Source: Hadesarchaea archaeon (lineage in GTDB: Archaea; Hadarchaeota; Hadarchaeia; Hadarchaeales; Hadarchaeaceae). From it: a stretch of DNA of 64,000 bases. Positions 1-7,708 of the stretch are shown piece after piece. The position numbers were made by a program, and so were the translations under genes. Below the pieces are notes generated by a model. The model was not told where the DNA came from, ran no database searches, and worked only from the letters and a program-made list of their open reading frames with translations. Where the stretch lies: NCBI GenBank assembly GCA_029259175.1, contig JAPDJH010000004.1, positions 62,001 to 126,000 on the forward strand, in the 5' to 3' direction. Positions within the stretch are counted from its first letter, which is position 1, and each line of letters starts with the position of its first letter.

Positions 1-96
1 TCGGCGCTCTATCTCTGGACTCATATGGGAAAGATAGCGTACCCTCTTCAAAGAAAAATCATTAGTACTCTTCTAAATCAAGGAATCATACTCTAA
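1..96 (+). CDS. C-terminal end of an unidentified protein (partial)
   Basis: The reading frame is open from the first base of the window and ends at TAA 94-96, giving 31 residues that begin SALYLWTHMGK and end LNQGIIL. The codon use is the AT-rich style of the neighbouring glycan genes. The stop overlaps the convergent stop of the glycosyltransferase at 93-95. Nothing identifies a family in so short a tail. It may be the end of another polysaccharide gene, or an open frame by chance. Confidence 0.35.
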   Translation, partial: SALYLWTHMGKIAYPLQRKIISTLLNQGIIL

Positions 97-1244
97 CATC
101 TTTTTAGAACACCGAGAAGAATTTTGTGGATTTTTTTCGAGTTATTCTCCGCATTGAAATTCCTTTGTGCATATTTGTAAGCTTTTTCAACAATTCGTCT
201 GAGCTTCTTAGGATTTCGTAATACTTGAAGTATTTTGGTGGCCAGTTCCCTATGATCGCCGGGAGTATATAAAAAACCAGTTTTCCCATCATGCACGAGC
301 TCTGGTGTGGCTCCCGATCGAGCGCCAATCACCGGAAGTCTACTAAGCATTGCTTCGATGGTAACTAGACCAAACGCTTCAGACCGAGAACATACTAAAA
401 ACACATCGGCCTGAGTTCTAATTGAGGATAAATCTGGGACTCTGGAGAAAAACACCACCTCATTCTTAACTCCTACTCTCTCAACTAGATCCTCCAGTTC
501 CTTTTTATATGGAGATCCATTACCAACAATCCAGAGCTCTGCTTTCAATCCAACTTTCTTCAGTTCTAAAATCGCCCGTATGGCATCTGAATGCCCTTTA
601 TTAGGATGAAGTCGTCCAACCATCAACAGGATGATTTTTTTCCGCGATTTTTTTCTTCTTTGCTTCAGATTAGCCTCCACACCATCATAGACCACGTGCA
701 CCTTACTTTTTGGGAAAAACCTGCCAAATTTCTTCCTCACAGCTTTTGAAACTACGATAACTTCGCATGACATTCGATCTACCAACTTCATCGTTCTACG
801 GAGACCTAAATCAAAGTGGAGTCCGAAATCTTCCTCAATGAATTCTCGGATATGCCACACGTGAGGTTTGCCGACTAAAATTGCTGCTACCCCTCCAACA
901 GGCGACACCAACGCATTAGAATAAATAAGGTCTACATCTAGCTCTCTCGCTTTAGAAGCTATTAATACAGAGAAAAGTCCTATGTTTAAAACTTTCAGGA
1001 TTTTTACTATCATGTCGAAAAATGGATTTCTCTTTGGGCTGGCCCACCACGCTGGAAGCAATTTTCGTGTAAGTACAACATAGTGTATTCTTGCCCTTTT
1101 CAAATCGTTTTCGAAATTTCCACGATTAGGTAAAACAACATAGCAATCGACCCCAAGCTTACGCAAACCTTTAATCAGGCTCAAAAGAGCCACGTTTGAG
1201 CCGTCATATCTACTACTAGAAAACGTCACAAATAAGACTTTCAT
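93..1244 (-). CDS. GT4-family glycosyltransferase
   Basis: A 383-residue GT-B glycosyltransferase that would move a sugar from a nucleotide donor onto a growing glycan at the inner face of the membrane. The N-terminal half opens with the acceptor-binding strand MKVLFVTF. The C-terminal half has GRLHPNKG (about 210-217) and the donor-site EX7E motif, E289 to E297 in EAFGLVTIE, as in GT4 enzymes. A ribosome-binding site GGTGA lies 7 nt before the ATG. It follows the phosphatase-fold gene at 1256 by 11 nt, so the two are probably one transcript. Donor and acceptor cannot be read from sequence. Confidence 0.88.
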   Translation of the reverse strand: MKVLFVTFSSSRYDGSNVALLSLIKGLRKLGVDCYVVLPNRGNFENDLKRARIHYVVLTRKLLPAWWASPKRNPFFDMIVKILKVLNIGLFSVLIASKARELDVDLIYSNALVSPVGGVAAILVGKPHVWHIREFIEEDFGLHFDLGLRRTMKLVDRMSCEVIVVSKAVRKKFGRFFPKSKVHVVYDGVEANLKQRRKKSRKKIILLMVGRLHPNKGHSDAIRAILELKKVGLKAELWIVGNGSPYKKELEDLVERVGVKNEVVFFSRVPDLSSIRTQADVFLVCSRSEAFGLVTIEAMLSRLPVIGARSGATPELVHDGKTGFLYTPGDHRELATKILQVLRNPKKLRRIVEKAYKYAQRNFNAENNSKKIHKILLGVLKRC

Positions 1245-1255
1245 TTTCTGTTCAC

Positions 1256-2083
1256 CTATTCTACCTCAAACCAAGGTACTTCCAGAAGCGCTGGATGAGA
1301 ATAATCAAAAATGTGTCCGTAAAATCCATCTTCTCCTAAAAGCTCTCCGTGATCAGAGGTTATCACCGTTTTTCCAGGCAATTTTTTCACAAGTTTTGCG
1401 ATGTGTTTTAACACATTTTCTACTTCTCGGCGATATATTTCACGCAGTCCCTCTTGCCCATATTTTTTCGCAATTATTTCGATATACTGAAAATCCGCCA
1501 AACCTAGTTTTTTTCTAATTTTTATTGTAGTCACAGGGCCTAACACTCTACTCGCCAATCTGCCGAGCAACGCACGTAATTTAGTTATGCTTTGATAGGA
1601 TAAATCTTTCTTGAGCGAAGAATTCCAAGCGGGGGGGATGTAACCTAGAGTTAGATATGGCGTGTGGGGCTGCAAGTAATGCGCTATTATTTTTTTTCCA
1701 GGAAATTCCTTTTTCACTTGCAACACAGCCTCGTTCATAACTAATGGTGGAACCGTGTTATACTTCCGATCCCATCCATAATCCCACACGTCGATTATTT
1801 TGTAAAAATGCCCCACGGCATTGAATGCATCTTTGCTTCCCGCCGCGATCCCTTTAGAGTTAACATAAGGATGAGCCGAAACATAAACAACATTGGTCAA
1901 TCTTTTGTTGCCGAACAAAGCCTTAAGCCAGCCTTGGGTGTCCGAAGCTGGGGAGAGAACTTTCTTCAGCTTGCCACGCAAATATTTCTTATAGACAATT
2001 TCGAATACGTCGTATCTGCATGCATCAAGAATTATCAGGTTATCCCAATTAAACCGCATTATATGGGAGACTTGAGCCTCCAT
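1256..2083 (-). CDS. Alkaline-phosphatase-superfamily (sulfatase-like) protein
   Basis: About 275 residues. It shares LIILDACRYD near the N-terminus and TSDHGE near the C-terminus with the gene at 6678; both are metal-site motifs of the alkaline phosphatase/sulfatase fold. The CxPxR formylglycine motif of true sulfatases is missing. A Ser-x-x-x-Thr stretch (SPASDT here, SAGSCT in the paralogue) is conserved and could supply a threonine nucleophile, as in phosphoethanolamine-type transferases (inference). ATG 2083 is chosen because GGAGGG lies 9 nt upstream; an earlier ATG at 2104 precedes that site. Possible role: adding or removing a phospho- or sulfo-group on the glycan. Confidence 0.7.
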   Translation of the reverse strand: MEAQVSHIMRFNWDNLIILDACRYDVFEIVYKKYLRGKLKKVLSPASDTQGWLKALFGNKRLTNVVYVSAHPYVNSKGIAAGSKDAFNAVGHFYKIIDVWDYGWDRKYNTVPPLVMNEAVLQVKKEFPGKKIIAHYLQPHTPYLTLGYIPPAWNSSLKKDLSYQSITKLRALLGRLASRVLGPVTTIKIRKKLGLADFQYIEIIAKKYGQEGLREIYRREVENVLKHIAKLVKKLPGKTVITSDHGELLGEDGFYGHIFDYSHPALLEVPWFEVE

Positions 2084-2117
2084 AGTGTTTATCCCTCCTA
2101 ACATCGTGCTCTAAAGT

Positions 2118-2126
2118 CTTATAATG
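2118..2126. promoter_or_regulatory. TATA-like element between divergent glycan arms
   Basis: CTTATAATG sits near the middle of the 69-nt gap between the minus-strand phosphatase-fold gene (start 2083) and rmlA (start 2153), about 30-35 nt from each start. It is the only AT-rich TATA-like motif there, so it may serve both directions. Assigned by position and composition only. Confidence 0.4.
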
Positions 2127-2152
2127 ATCTGATGTTTATGTGTTTTGAAATC

Positions 2153-3211
2153 ATGAAAGCTCTTGTCCTTAGTGGCGGAAAAGGAACTCGCTTGCGTCCC
2201 CTCACTTTCACTACAGCAAAGCAACTAATTCCCATAGCTAACAAACCCATTTTGGGTTATGTTCTTGACAGAATCTCAGAAGCCGGAATCAAAGAAGTTG
2301 GTGTCGTAATTGCTCCCGAGACCGGCGCAGATGTCAAACGATACGTGGGCGACGGCTCAGATTGGGGATTGAGAGTTTCTTATATAGTCCAAGAACCACT
2401 GGGGCTCGCACATGCGGTGAAAGTATCGCGCGGGTTTTTGGGGAATGATGACTTTTTAATGCATCTGGGAGACAACCTTTTAAAGAAAAATCTGGGAGAG
2501 CTAATTGACAAATTCGAATCTGAGAAGCCTGATGCCTTAATCCTGCTAAAGGAGGTCGAGGATCCAACAAAATTCGGAGTGGTGGTTCTGGACAACAAAG
2601 GAAATGTTGTGAAACTCGTGGAAAAACCCAAACAGCCACCGAGTAAGCTAGGATTGGTGGGAGTTTATCTTTTCTCGAACAAAATCCATTCTGCGATAGA
2701 TGAAATCAAACCGTCGTGGCGAGGAGAGCTGGAGATTACTGACGCCATCCAGAAACTCGTTGACAAAGGATGCTTCGTGAAAGCCGAGATACTAGATTCT
2801 TGGTGGCTAGATACCGGAAAAAAAGATGATGTCCTCGCTGCCAATGCTCTTGTTTTGGACGAATACATTCAGCGAGACGTTAAGGGAGAAGCCATTGGTA
2901 GCACGATTGAAGGCAGAGTTAGTGTTGGTTCGGGGACTAAAATCATCGGAAGCGTTGTCAGAGGCCCCTGTGTAATCGGAAAAAAATGCATAATTGAGAA
3001 TTCATTCATCGGACCATATACGAGCGTTGGGGACGAATGCTTAATCAAGAACAGCTCCATCAACTATTCCATCATAATGGAGAGAACAATTATTGAAGGT
3101 GTTGAAACATTGGAGGAATGTTTGATAGGGCGAAATTGCAGAATCCGAAGCGAAGACCGTTCAAAAACGTTTAAGTTGTGTGTTGGGGATTATAGTGAGG
3201 TGAAAATTTGA
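2153..3211 (+). CDS. rmlA: Glucose-1-phosphate thymidylyltransferase, long form
   Basis: Makes dTDP-glucose from glucose-1-phosphate and dTTP, the first step of the dTDP-rhamnose route. The nucleotidyltransferase signature GGKGTRLRPLT lies right after the start, with KQLIPIANKPI, HLGDNLL (metal-binding Asp) and EKPKQPPS further on. After about residue 240 come hexapeptide turns of a left-handed beta-helix (VSVGSGTKIIGS, GPCVIGKKC), so this is the long archaeal/actinobacterial form of about 350 residues. ATG 2153 is preferred over an in-frame ATG at 2132 because family members start MKALVLSGG. First gene of the plus-strand arm; its stop overlaps the next start. Confidence 0.93.
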   Translation: MKALVLSGGKGTRLRPLTFTTAKQLIPIANKPILGYVLDRISEAGIKEVGVVIAPETGADVKRYVGDGSDWGLRVSYIVQEPLGLAHAVKVSRGFLGNDDFLMHLGDNLLKKNLGELIDKFESEKPDALILLKEVEDPTKFGVVVLDNKGNVVKLVEKPKQPPSKLGLVGVYLFSNKIHSAIDEIKPSWRGELEITDAIQKLVDKGCFVKAEILDSWWLDTGKKDDVLAANALVLDEYIQRDVKGEAIGSTIEGRVSVGSGTKIIGSVVRGPCVIGKKCIIENSFIGPYTSVGDECLIKNSSINYSIIMERTIIEGVETLEECLIGRNCRIRSEDRSKTFKLCVGDYSEVKI

Positions 3212-3738
3212 GCGATCTCGGTCTCAAAGGAGTGCGAGTCATCGATTTAAAGCGGATTCCAGACGAACGCGGATTTTTCTGCGAAGCCCTTCGAAAGGAC
3301 TGGCAGAAGTTTTTAGAAAACGAATGGATTGAGCAGGCCAACATAAGCTATAGTTATCCCAACGTGGTGCGGGCATGGCACAGGCACCACCGCGGACAAG
3401 TTGACTATTTCTTAGTATTACAAGGAGCCATGAAAATATGTGCCTACGATGACGAAGAAGGATCGGAAACCAAGAACCATCTAGTAGAAATCTTCTGCAC
3501 AGAACATAGACCACAACTTGTAAGGATTCCAGGCCACTACTGGCACGGTACTAAAACCGTGGGAAATAGACCATCTCTCACAGTATATTTCGTGACAAAA
3601 TTATACGATTACAAAAACCCAGACGAAGAACGGAGGCCTTGGAACGATCCAAGCGTGGTTCCAATTTGTATAAATGGAAAAAAAGACGATCCACGCGTAG
3701 GAAAGCCATGGGATTGGTTTTATCCCGTGCATAAATGA
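3208..3738 (+). CDS. rmlC: RmlC-like dTDP-4-keto-6-deoxy sugar 3,5-epimerase
   Basis: A 176-residue cupin that epimerises C3 and C5 of the dTDP-4-keto-6-deoxyhexose. DERGFF near the N-terminus, RAWHRHHRGQVDYF with the probable catalytic His (RxWH in place of the commoner RGLH), and GHYWHG near residue 112 fit the family. The start is TTG 3208, which overlaps the rmlA stop (TTGA), a coupled start; no better ATG is available. RmlB, which would make the substrate, is not in this window. The RAWHRH variant also occurs in related epimerases, so strict rhamnose specificity is an inference. Confidence 0.82.
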   Translation: MSDLGLKGVRVIDLKRIPDERGFFCEALRKDWQKFLENEWIEQANISYSYPNVVRAWHRHHRGQVDYFLVLQGAMKICAYDDEEGSETKNHLVEIFCTEHRPQLVRIPGHYWHGTKTVGNRPSLTVYFVTKLYDYKNPDEERRPWNDPSVVPICINGKKDDPRVGKPWDWFYPVHK

Positions 3739-4655
3739 CCATGCCGACAGTTCTCCTTACCGGCGTCAGCAGTTTGCCTGGCTACCAAACCGCCATTCAC
3801 TTGCTTCGCCTAGGTTATCAGGTCGTTGGAATTTACTTTAAAAACAAAATAAGGCTTGACCACCAAAATTTTAAACTAAAAAAGGCAGACATCACAAACC
3901 CCGGACTAATCACCAAGCTCGTAAAGAAAATCCAACCTGAAGTTATTGTCCACATGGCCGCACTGGGGAATGTAGATCTTTGCGAGACCGAGAAAAAGCT
4001 AGCATGGCGTACCAACACCTTGGCGTCTGCTCACTTAGCACGTCTGGCTTCAAGATACTCGCCTCAGTTTCTCTATCTCTCGACTGATTTCGTTTTTCCG
4101 GGCAAGGACGGAAATTATAGGGAGCTAGATCCACCAAATCCAATTAATTATTATGGACTCAGCAAACTTGGGGGGGAAATCGCTACTTTGAGTTCGAACA
4201 CCACTTGGGCAGTCGTCAGGGCAAGCTCGATATATGGTTTTGGGCCAGGTAGGAAAAATTTTGCGAAATTTTTGGTAGAGCGGCTTTCTCAGGGGCTGAA
4301 AGTCGGAGCACTCGTGGATCAGTACACTACACCCACTCAAGCTTCTCTGCTGGCAAAAGCGGTGTGTGAAATCATAGAAAGAAAACTCTGCGGGTTCTTC
4401 CACGTTGTAGGGGAGCGAATGAGCAGATATGAATTTGCCATAAAAGTGGCGAGCACGTTGGGTTTCGATAGATCACTTATCCAAAAAGCATATGTTAAAG
4501 ACATGAAATGGGTTGCAAAAAGACCGATCGATTCTAGTCTGAACTGTGAAAGAACTAGAAAGCTCCTCAAAACGAAGTTCTATTCGAGCTCCATCGCTTT
4601 TAGGGTTCTCAAGGAAGAGTACCAAGCAGTTATTAAGACCCCAAAAGCAAACTAA
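3735..4655 (+). CDS. rmlD: RmlD-like dTDP-4-dehydrorhamnose reductase
   Basis: A 306-residue short-chain dehydrogenase that would reduce the 4-keto group to finish dTDP-L-rhamnose or a related deoxy sugar. The N-terminal VLLTGVSSLPGYQ is a Rossmann TGxxxxxG motif, slightly altered. HMAALGNVDLCE, STDFVFPG and the catalytic YGLSK (Tyr-x-x-x-Lys) near residue 137 fit RmlD. The ATG overlaps the rmlC stop by 4 nt (ATGA), so the three rml genes are translationally coupled. Confidence 0.85.
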   Translation: MTMPTVLLTGVSSLPGYQTAIHLLRLGYQVVGIYFKNKIRLDHQNFKLKKADITNPGLITKLVKKIQPEVIVHMAALGNVDLCETEKKLAWRTNTLASAHLARLASRYSPQFLYLSTDFVFPGKDGNYRELDPPNPINYYGLSKLGGEIATLSSNTTWAVVRASSIYGFGPGRKNFAKFLVERLSQGLKVGALVDQYTTPTQASLLAKAVCEIIERKLCGFFHVVGERMSRYEFAIKVASTLGFDRSLIQKAYVKDMKWVAKRPIDSSLNCERTRKLLKTKFYSSSIAFRVLKEEYQAVIKTPKAN

Positions 4656-4659
4656 TGTG

Positions 4660-5643
4660 ATGAACATTCTTGTCACAGGTGGTGCAGGTTACATAGGGTC
4701 TGTCTTAGTGCGGGATCTCGTGAAAGAAGGTTACAACGTAAAATGCTTAGACCGATTCTTTTTTGGAAAATCTTCGTTATCGGAGCTAACAGATCAAATC
4801 GAAATAATTGAGGGCGACACCAGAAACTTTGACCCGAAAATTCTGAGAAATACAGATGTTGTCATCGATCTAGCCGCCATAGCTCAGCCCGATCCAGCGG
4901 GACTGGTAGATCCCCTAAAATTTTACGATATAAACTACTTGGGCCCTGTGAGAGTGGCCACTCTTAGCAAAAAGGCGGGGGTGCAACGATACATTTTCCC
5001 TTCCACATGCAGCACTTATGGGTGTCAAAACATCGTGCTCGACGAAAATTCCCCTTTAAAACCTTTGGAAATATACGCTGAAACCAAAAGCATGGCTGAA
5101 AAAGCCGTTTTGAGTCTCTCAGACGATAAATTTTGTGTAACCAGCCTCCGATTAGGAACCGTTTACGGAGTTTCACCGAAGATGAGATTCGATCTCGTGC
5201 TGAATGGAATGACTTTATCTCTTTTCAAAACGGGAGTGATAAAAGTCATGCGAGATGGTAATCAAGTGAGACCGATTGTACACGTAAGAGATGTGGCTAG
5301 AGCCATTCTCACGGTAATCGAAGCCGACATGGACAAGATACGAGGAGAAGTTTTCAATGTAGGATCCAATGATCAAAATTTCAAAGTGTTGGAACTAGCA
5401 AAGCTCATAGGTGATTCTATCGGGATAGATTATAAGATCGAATGGTATGGAGACCCGGATACCAGATCCTACCGAGTTAGCTTTGACAAAATATACAACG
5501 TTTTAGGATTTAGGGCAAAATTTTCTGCACAAGAAGGTGCAAAAGAGGTTTACGAGGCACTACAAGAGGGCAAAATAGAAGATTCAGAAAAGACTCGAGT
5601 CATCAGGTGGTATAAACATCTTCAAGACCAGGGCATCCTCTGA
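4660..5643 (+). CDS. NAD-dependent sugar epimerase/dehydratase (extended SDR)
   Basis: A 327-residue extended SDR acting on a nucleotide sugar. It starts MNILVTGGAGYIGS (GxxGxxG NAD site), carries STCSTYG, and has the catalytic YAETK (Tyr-x-x-x-Lys) near residue 143. It lacks the RmlB hallmark TDEVYG, so it is not a good candidate for the missing dTDP-glucose dehydratase; a GalE-like or other hexose-4-epimerase is more likely. ATG 4660 is chosen because the family begins here; the frame is open upstream only through the end of rmlD. It is 4 nt after the rmlD stop. Confidence 0.8.
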   Translation: MNILVTGGAGYIGSVLVRDLVKEGYNVKCLDRFFFGKSSLSELTDQIEIIEGDTRNFDPKILRNTDVVIDLAAIAQPDPAGLVDPLKFYDINYLGPVRVATLSKKAGVQRYIFPSTCSTYGCQNIVLDENSPLKPLEIYAETKSMAEKAVLSLSDDKFCVTSLRLGTVYGVSPKMRFDLVLNGMTLSLFKTGVIKVMRDGNQVRPIVHVRDVARAILTVIEADMDKIRGEVFNVGSNDQNFKVLELAKLIGDSIGIDYKIEWYGDPDTRSYRVSFDKIYNVLGFRAKFSAQEGAKEVYEALQEGKIEDSEKTRVIRWYKHLQDQGIL

Positions 5644-5659
5644 CTCTTCATGTGGTAGA

Positions 5660-6673
5660 ATGAAAACTCGCTGGCCTAATGTTGCAATAATAATCCTCAA
5701 CTGGGAGGGAGCTCAAGACACCATTGAATGTTTGGAGTCTGTTTTTCAGATCACTTATCCTAACTACGGGGTAATAGTTGTGGATAATGGTTCACGAGAT
5801 GATTCTATAGAGCAGATCAAAAGATATGCAGCAGGAGAGATCATCCCTCGGTCGAAATTTGTAAAACCTGTTTCCACGTTCAAACCCGTAAAAGTAATCG
5901 AACTTGAGGAGGATAAAGCGTTAAGAGAGGGAATAAAAGTGAAAGCCCCGCTGTCTAACAGAAAGATGATTCTCATTAAAAACAGGGATAATTACGGTTT
6001 TCCTAAAGGAAACAATATAGGAATAAAATTTGCCCTGCGCTGTATGAAGCCAAAATACCTCCTTCTTCTAAATAATGATACTGTGGTGGCCAAAGACTTT
6101 CTTGAGGAAATGGTAAAGGTGGGAGAAAAATACGGCCGAATAGGCATTCTCGGTCCAACACTTTATCATTATGCCTCTCCAAGCGAGATCTGGGCCCCAC
6201 CCATATTTGCCGGGAAAACTCCACCCAAAAAGCCGTTGAAAGTGCCATATACACAACTTTGGGGCACCGCTTTGCTTATAAAATCAGTAGTTTTTCAAAA
6301 AGTCGGCTTATTGGATGAAAGTTACTTCCTTTACGGAGAGGAAAGTGACTTCTGCCTGCGAACATCGAAGTTTTTTGACCTTTACTATTGCCCGTCCTCT
6401 AGGGTGTGGCACAAAACTACTACCCCAGCAGATTGGGGTTCTCATCGATATTATTACGAGTGTAGGAACCTATTTTACTTAGAAAAGAAATATTTCGGGG
6501 TTTTGCGAGCATTTAGATTCTTGGGCTCCTATTTGCTAACTGAAGTTCTGCCCTATCTAAAATACTTCAAATTTCAGCACGTGCGGATGTTGATCAGAGG
6601 AATTATCGATGGGATCGAAGGAAAAAGAGGGAAAATTGAGAAACCAGAAAAGCCCCACAAAACGCTAAGGTGA
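5660..6673 (+). CDS. GT2-family glycosyltransferase (rhamnosyltransferase-like)
   Basis: A 337-residue GT-A enzyme. It begins VAIIILNWEGAQDTIECLES and has VVDNGSRDDS for the nucleotide, LLLNNDTVV as the metal-binding DxD-type motif, and the acceptor-side ED-type motif in LYGEESDFC. The family includes rhamnosyl- and mannosyltransferases that extend polyprenol-linked glycans. An insert of about 40 residues (roughly 55-95, rich in Lys and Glu) separates the first two motifs and is longer than usual. Its place after the rml genes suggests it may use the sugar they make (inference). Confidence 0.86.
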   Translation: MKTRWPNVAIIILNWEGAQDTIECLESVFQITYPNYGVIVVDNGSRDDSIEQIKRYAAGEIIPRSKFVKPVSTFKPVKVIELEEDKALREGIKVKAPLSNRKMILIKNRDNYGFPKGNNIGIKFALRCMKPKYLLLLNNDTVVAKDFLEEMVKVGEKYGRIGILGPTLYHYASPSEIWAPPIFAGKTPPKKPLKVPYTQLWGTALLIKSVVFQKVGLLDESYFLYGEESDFCLRTSKFFDLYYCPSSRVWHKTTTPADWGSHRYYYECRNLFYLEKKYFGVLRAFRFLGSYLLTEVLPYLKYFKFQHVRMLIRGIIDGIEGKRGKIEKPEKPHKTLR

Positions 6674-6677
6674 TAAT

Positions 6678-7634
6678 GTGATCGAAAGTCAGAAAAAACT
6701 TATCGATAAGTTAGACTGGGACCATCTCATTATCTTAGACGCTTGCAGATATGATATATTCTCCGAAATATATTGCGAGTATCTGAGTGGGCAGCTAAAA
6801 AAGGTAAAATCTGCTGGCTCGTGTACTCTCGAATGGCTCAAAAAAACATGGGGGGGCCGAAATTACAAGAATGTTGTATATATCTCAGCCAATCCTTACT
6901 GTAACTCCTCCGAAGTAAAGATATTTGGATTTCGAGCAAAGGACCACTTTCATAAAATAATTGATGTTTGGGACTTTGGGTGGGACACCGAAGTAAATAC
7001 TGTGCGGCCGGAGACCGTACTTAGAGAAACAAAGCGCGCCCTAGAGCAGTACCCTTCCAAGAAATTCGTGATTCATTATGCGCAGCCCCATCCTCCTTTT
7101 CTGAAGGGGTACGAACTCCAAGGAATCGGCATACTAGCAAATACCTTAATTAAAAAACTCAATCTCCTTCACTCCGGAGGCGCGGCTCAGGTGGGACTAC
7201 ACCAAACAAACATACGAGATGTTATTGGAGGGAAACTAATTAGAACTCTTGGATATGGTGTCACTGCTAAAATCAAGAATCTGTTAGGATTGCCCGCTGG
7301 GGCGGTCTGGGACGTGTGGTTCAGGTTTGGGCCCGATAAAGTGAAAGAATTCTACGAGGACAACTTGAGGAGAGCTCTTAAATGCGTTAAGAAATCTCTG
7401 AACTTTCTTGATGGAAAAATAATAATAACTTCTGATCACGGAGAAATCTTTCCGATAGAAATTGAAAAGTTGGATTCGCGAGTGAAAAAAGGATTTTTGC
7501 GAGCGAAATTAAGGCCGTATAAAACGATCGGCGAATTTTATACACCAGATGGGAAAAAGATGGTGTTCGGGCATCCAGCTAATGTACGAATCCCGGTTTT
7601 GAGAGAAGTACCATGGTTTCAAATGAAAGCGTAA
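6678..7634 (+). CDS. Alkaline-phosphatase-superfamily protein, paralogue of 1256
   Basis: 318 residues from GTG 6678, with AAGGTGAT just upstream as ribosome-binding site. The order HLIILDACRYDIF, YISANPYCNSS, IIDVWDFGWD, HYAQPHPPF, ITSDHGE and VLREVPWF matches the 1256 protein along its whole length; this copy is longer by a central segment (about 150-200). The pair flanks the start of the locus on opposite strands. No CxPxR motif, so a phospho- or pyrophospho-acting enzyme or headgroup transferase is more likely than a sulfatase. The substrate is unknown. Confidence 0.7.
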   Translation: MIESQKKLIDKLDWDHLIILDACRYDIFSEIYCEYLSGQLKKVKSAGSCTLEWLKKTWGGRNYKNVVYISANPYCNSSEVKIFGFRAKDHFHKIIDVWDFGWDTEVNTVRPETVLRETKRALEQYPSKKFVIHYAQPHPPFLKGYELQGIGILANTLIKKLNLLHSGGAAQVGLHQTNIRDVIGGKLIRTLGYGVTAKIKNLLGLPAGAVWDVWFRFGPDKVKEFYEDNLRRALKCVKKSLNFLDGKIIITSDHGEIFPIEIEKLDSRVKKGFLRAKLRPYKTIGEFYTPDGKKMVFGHPANVRIPVLREVPWFQMKA

Positions 7635-7675
7635 TAAAAGTTGTAAACATCTTTATAGAGATTTTCCCGGAACTC

Positions 7676-7683
7676 CTTATAAC
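7676..7683 (+). promoter_or_regulatory. TATA-like element for the 7709 gene
   Basis: CTTATAAC is centred 29 nt before ATG 7709, the distance expected for a leaderless archaeal transcript. No ribosome-binding site is seen before that ATG, which fits. The element lies in the 74-nt gap after the 6678 gene. Confidence 0.4.
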
Positions 7684-7708
7684 TGATAGAAAGATATGAA
7701 AAATATGT

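Noticed and set aside
4660-5643. Assignment of the SDR after rmlD as rmlB
   Set aside because: The dTDP-glucose dehydratase motif TDEVYG is absent; it is better described as an epimerase of unknown substrate.
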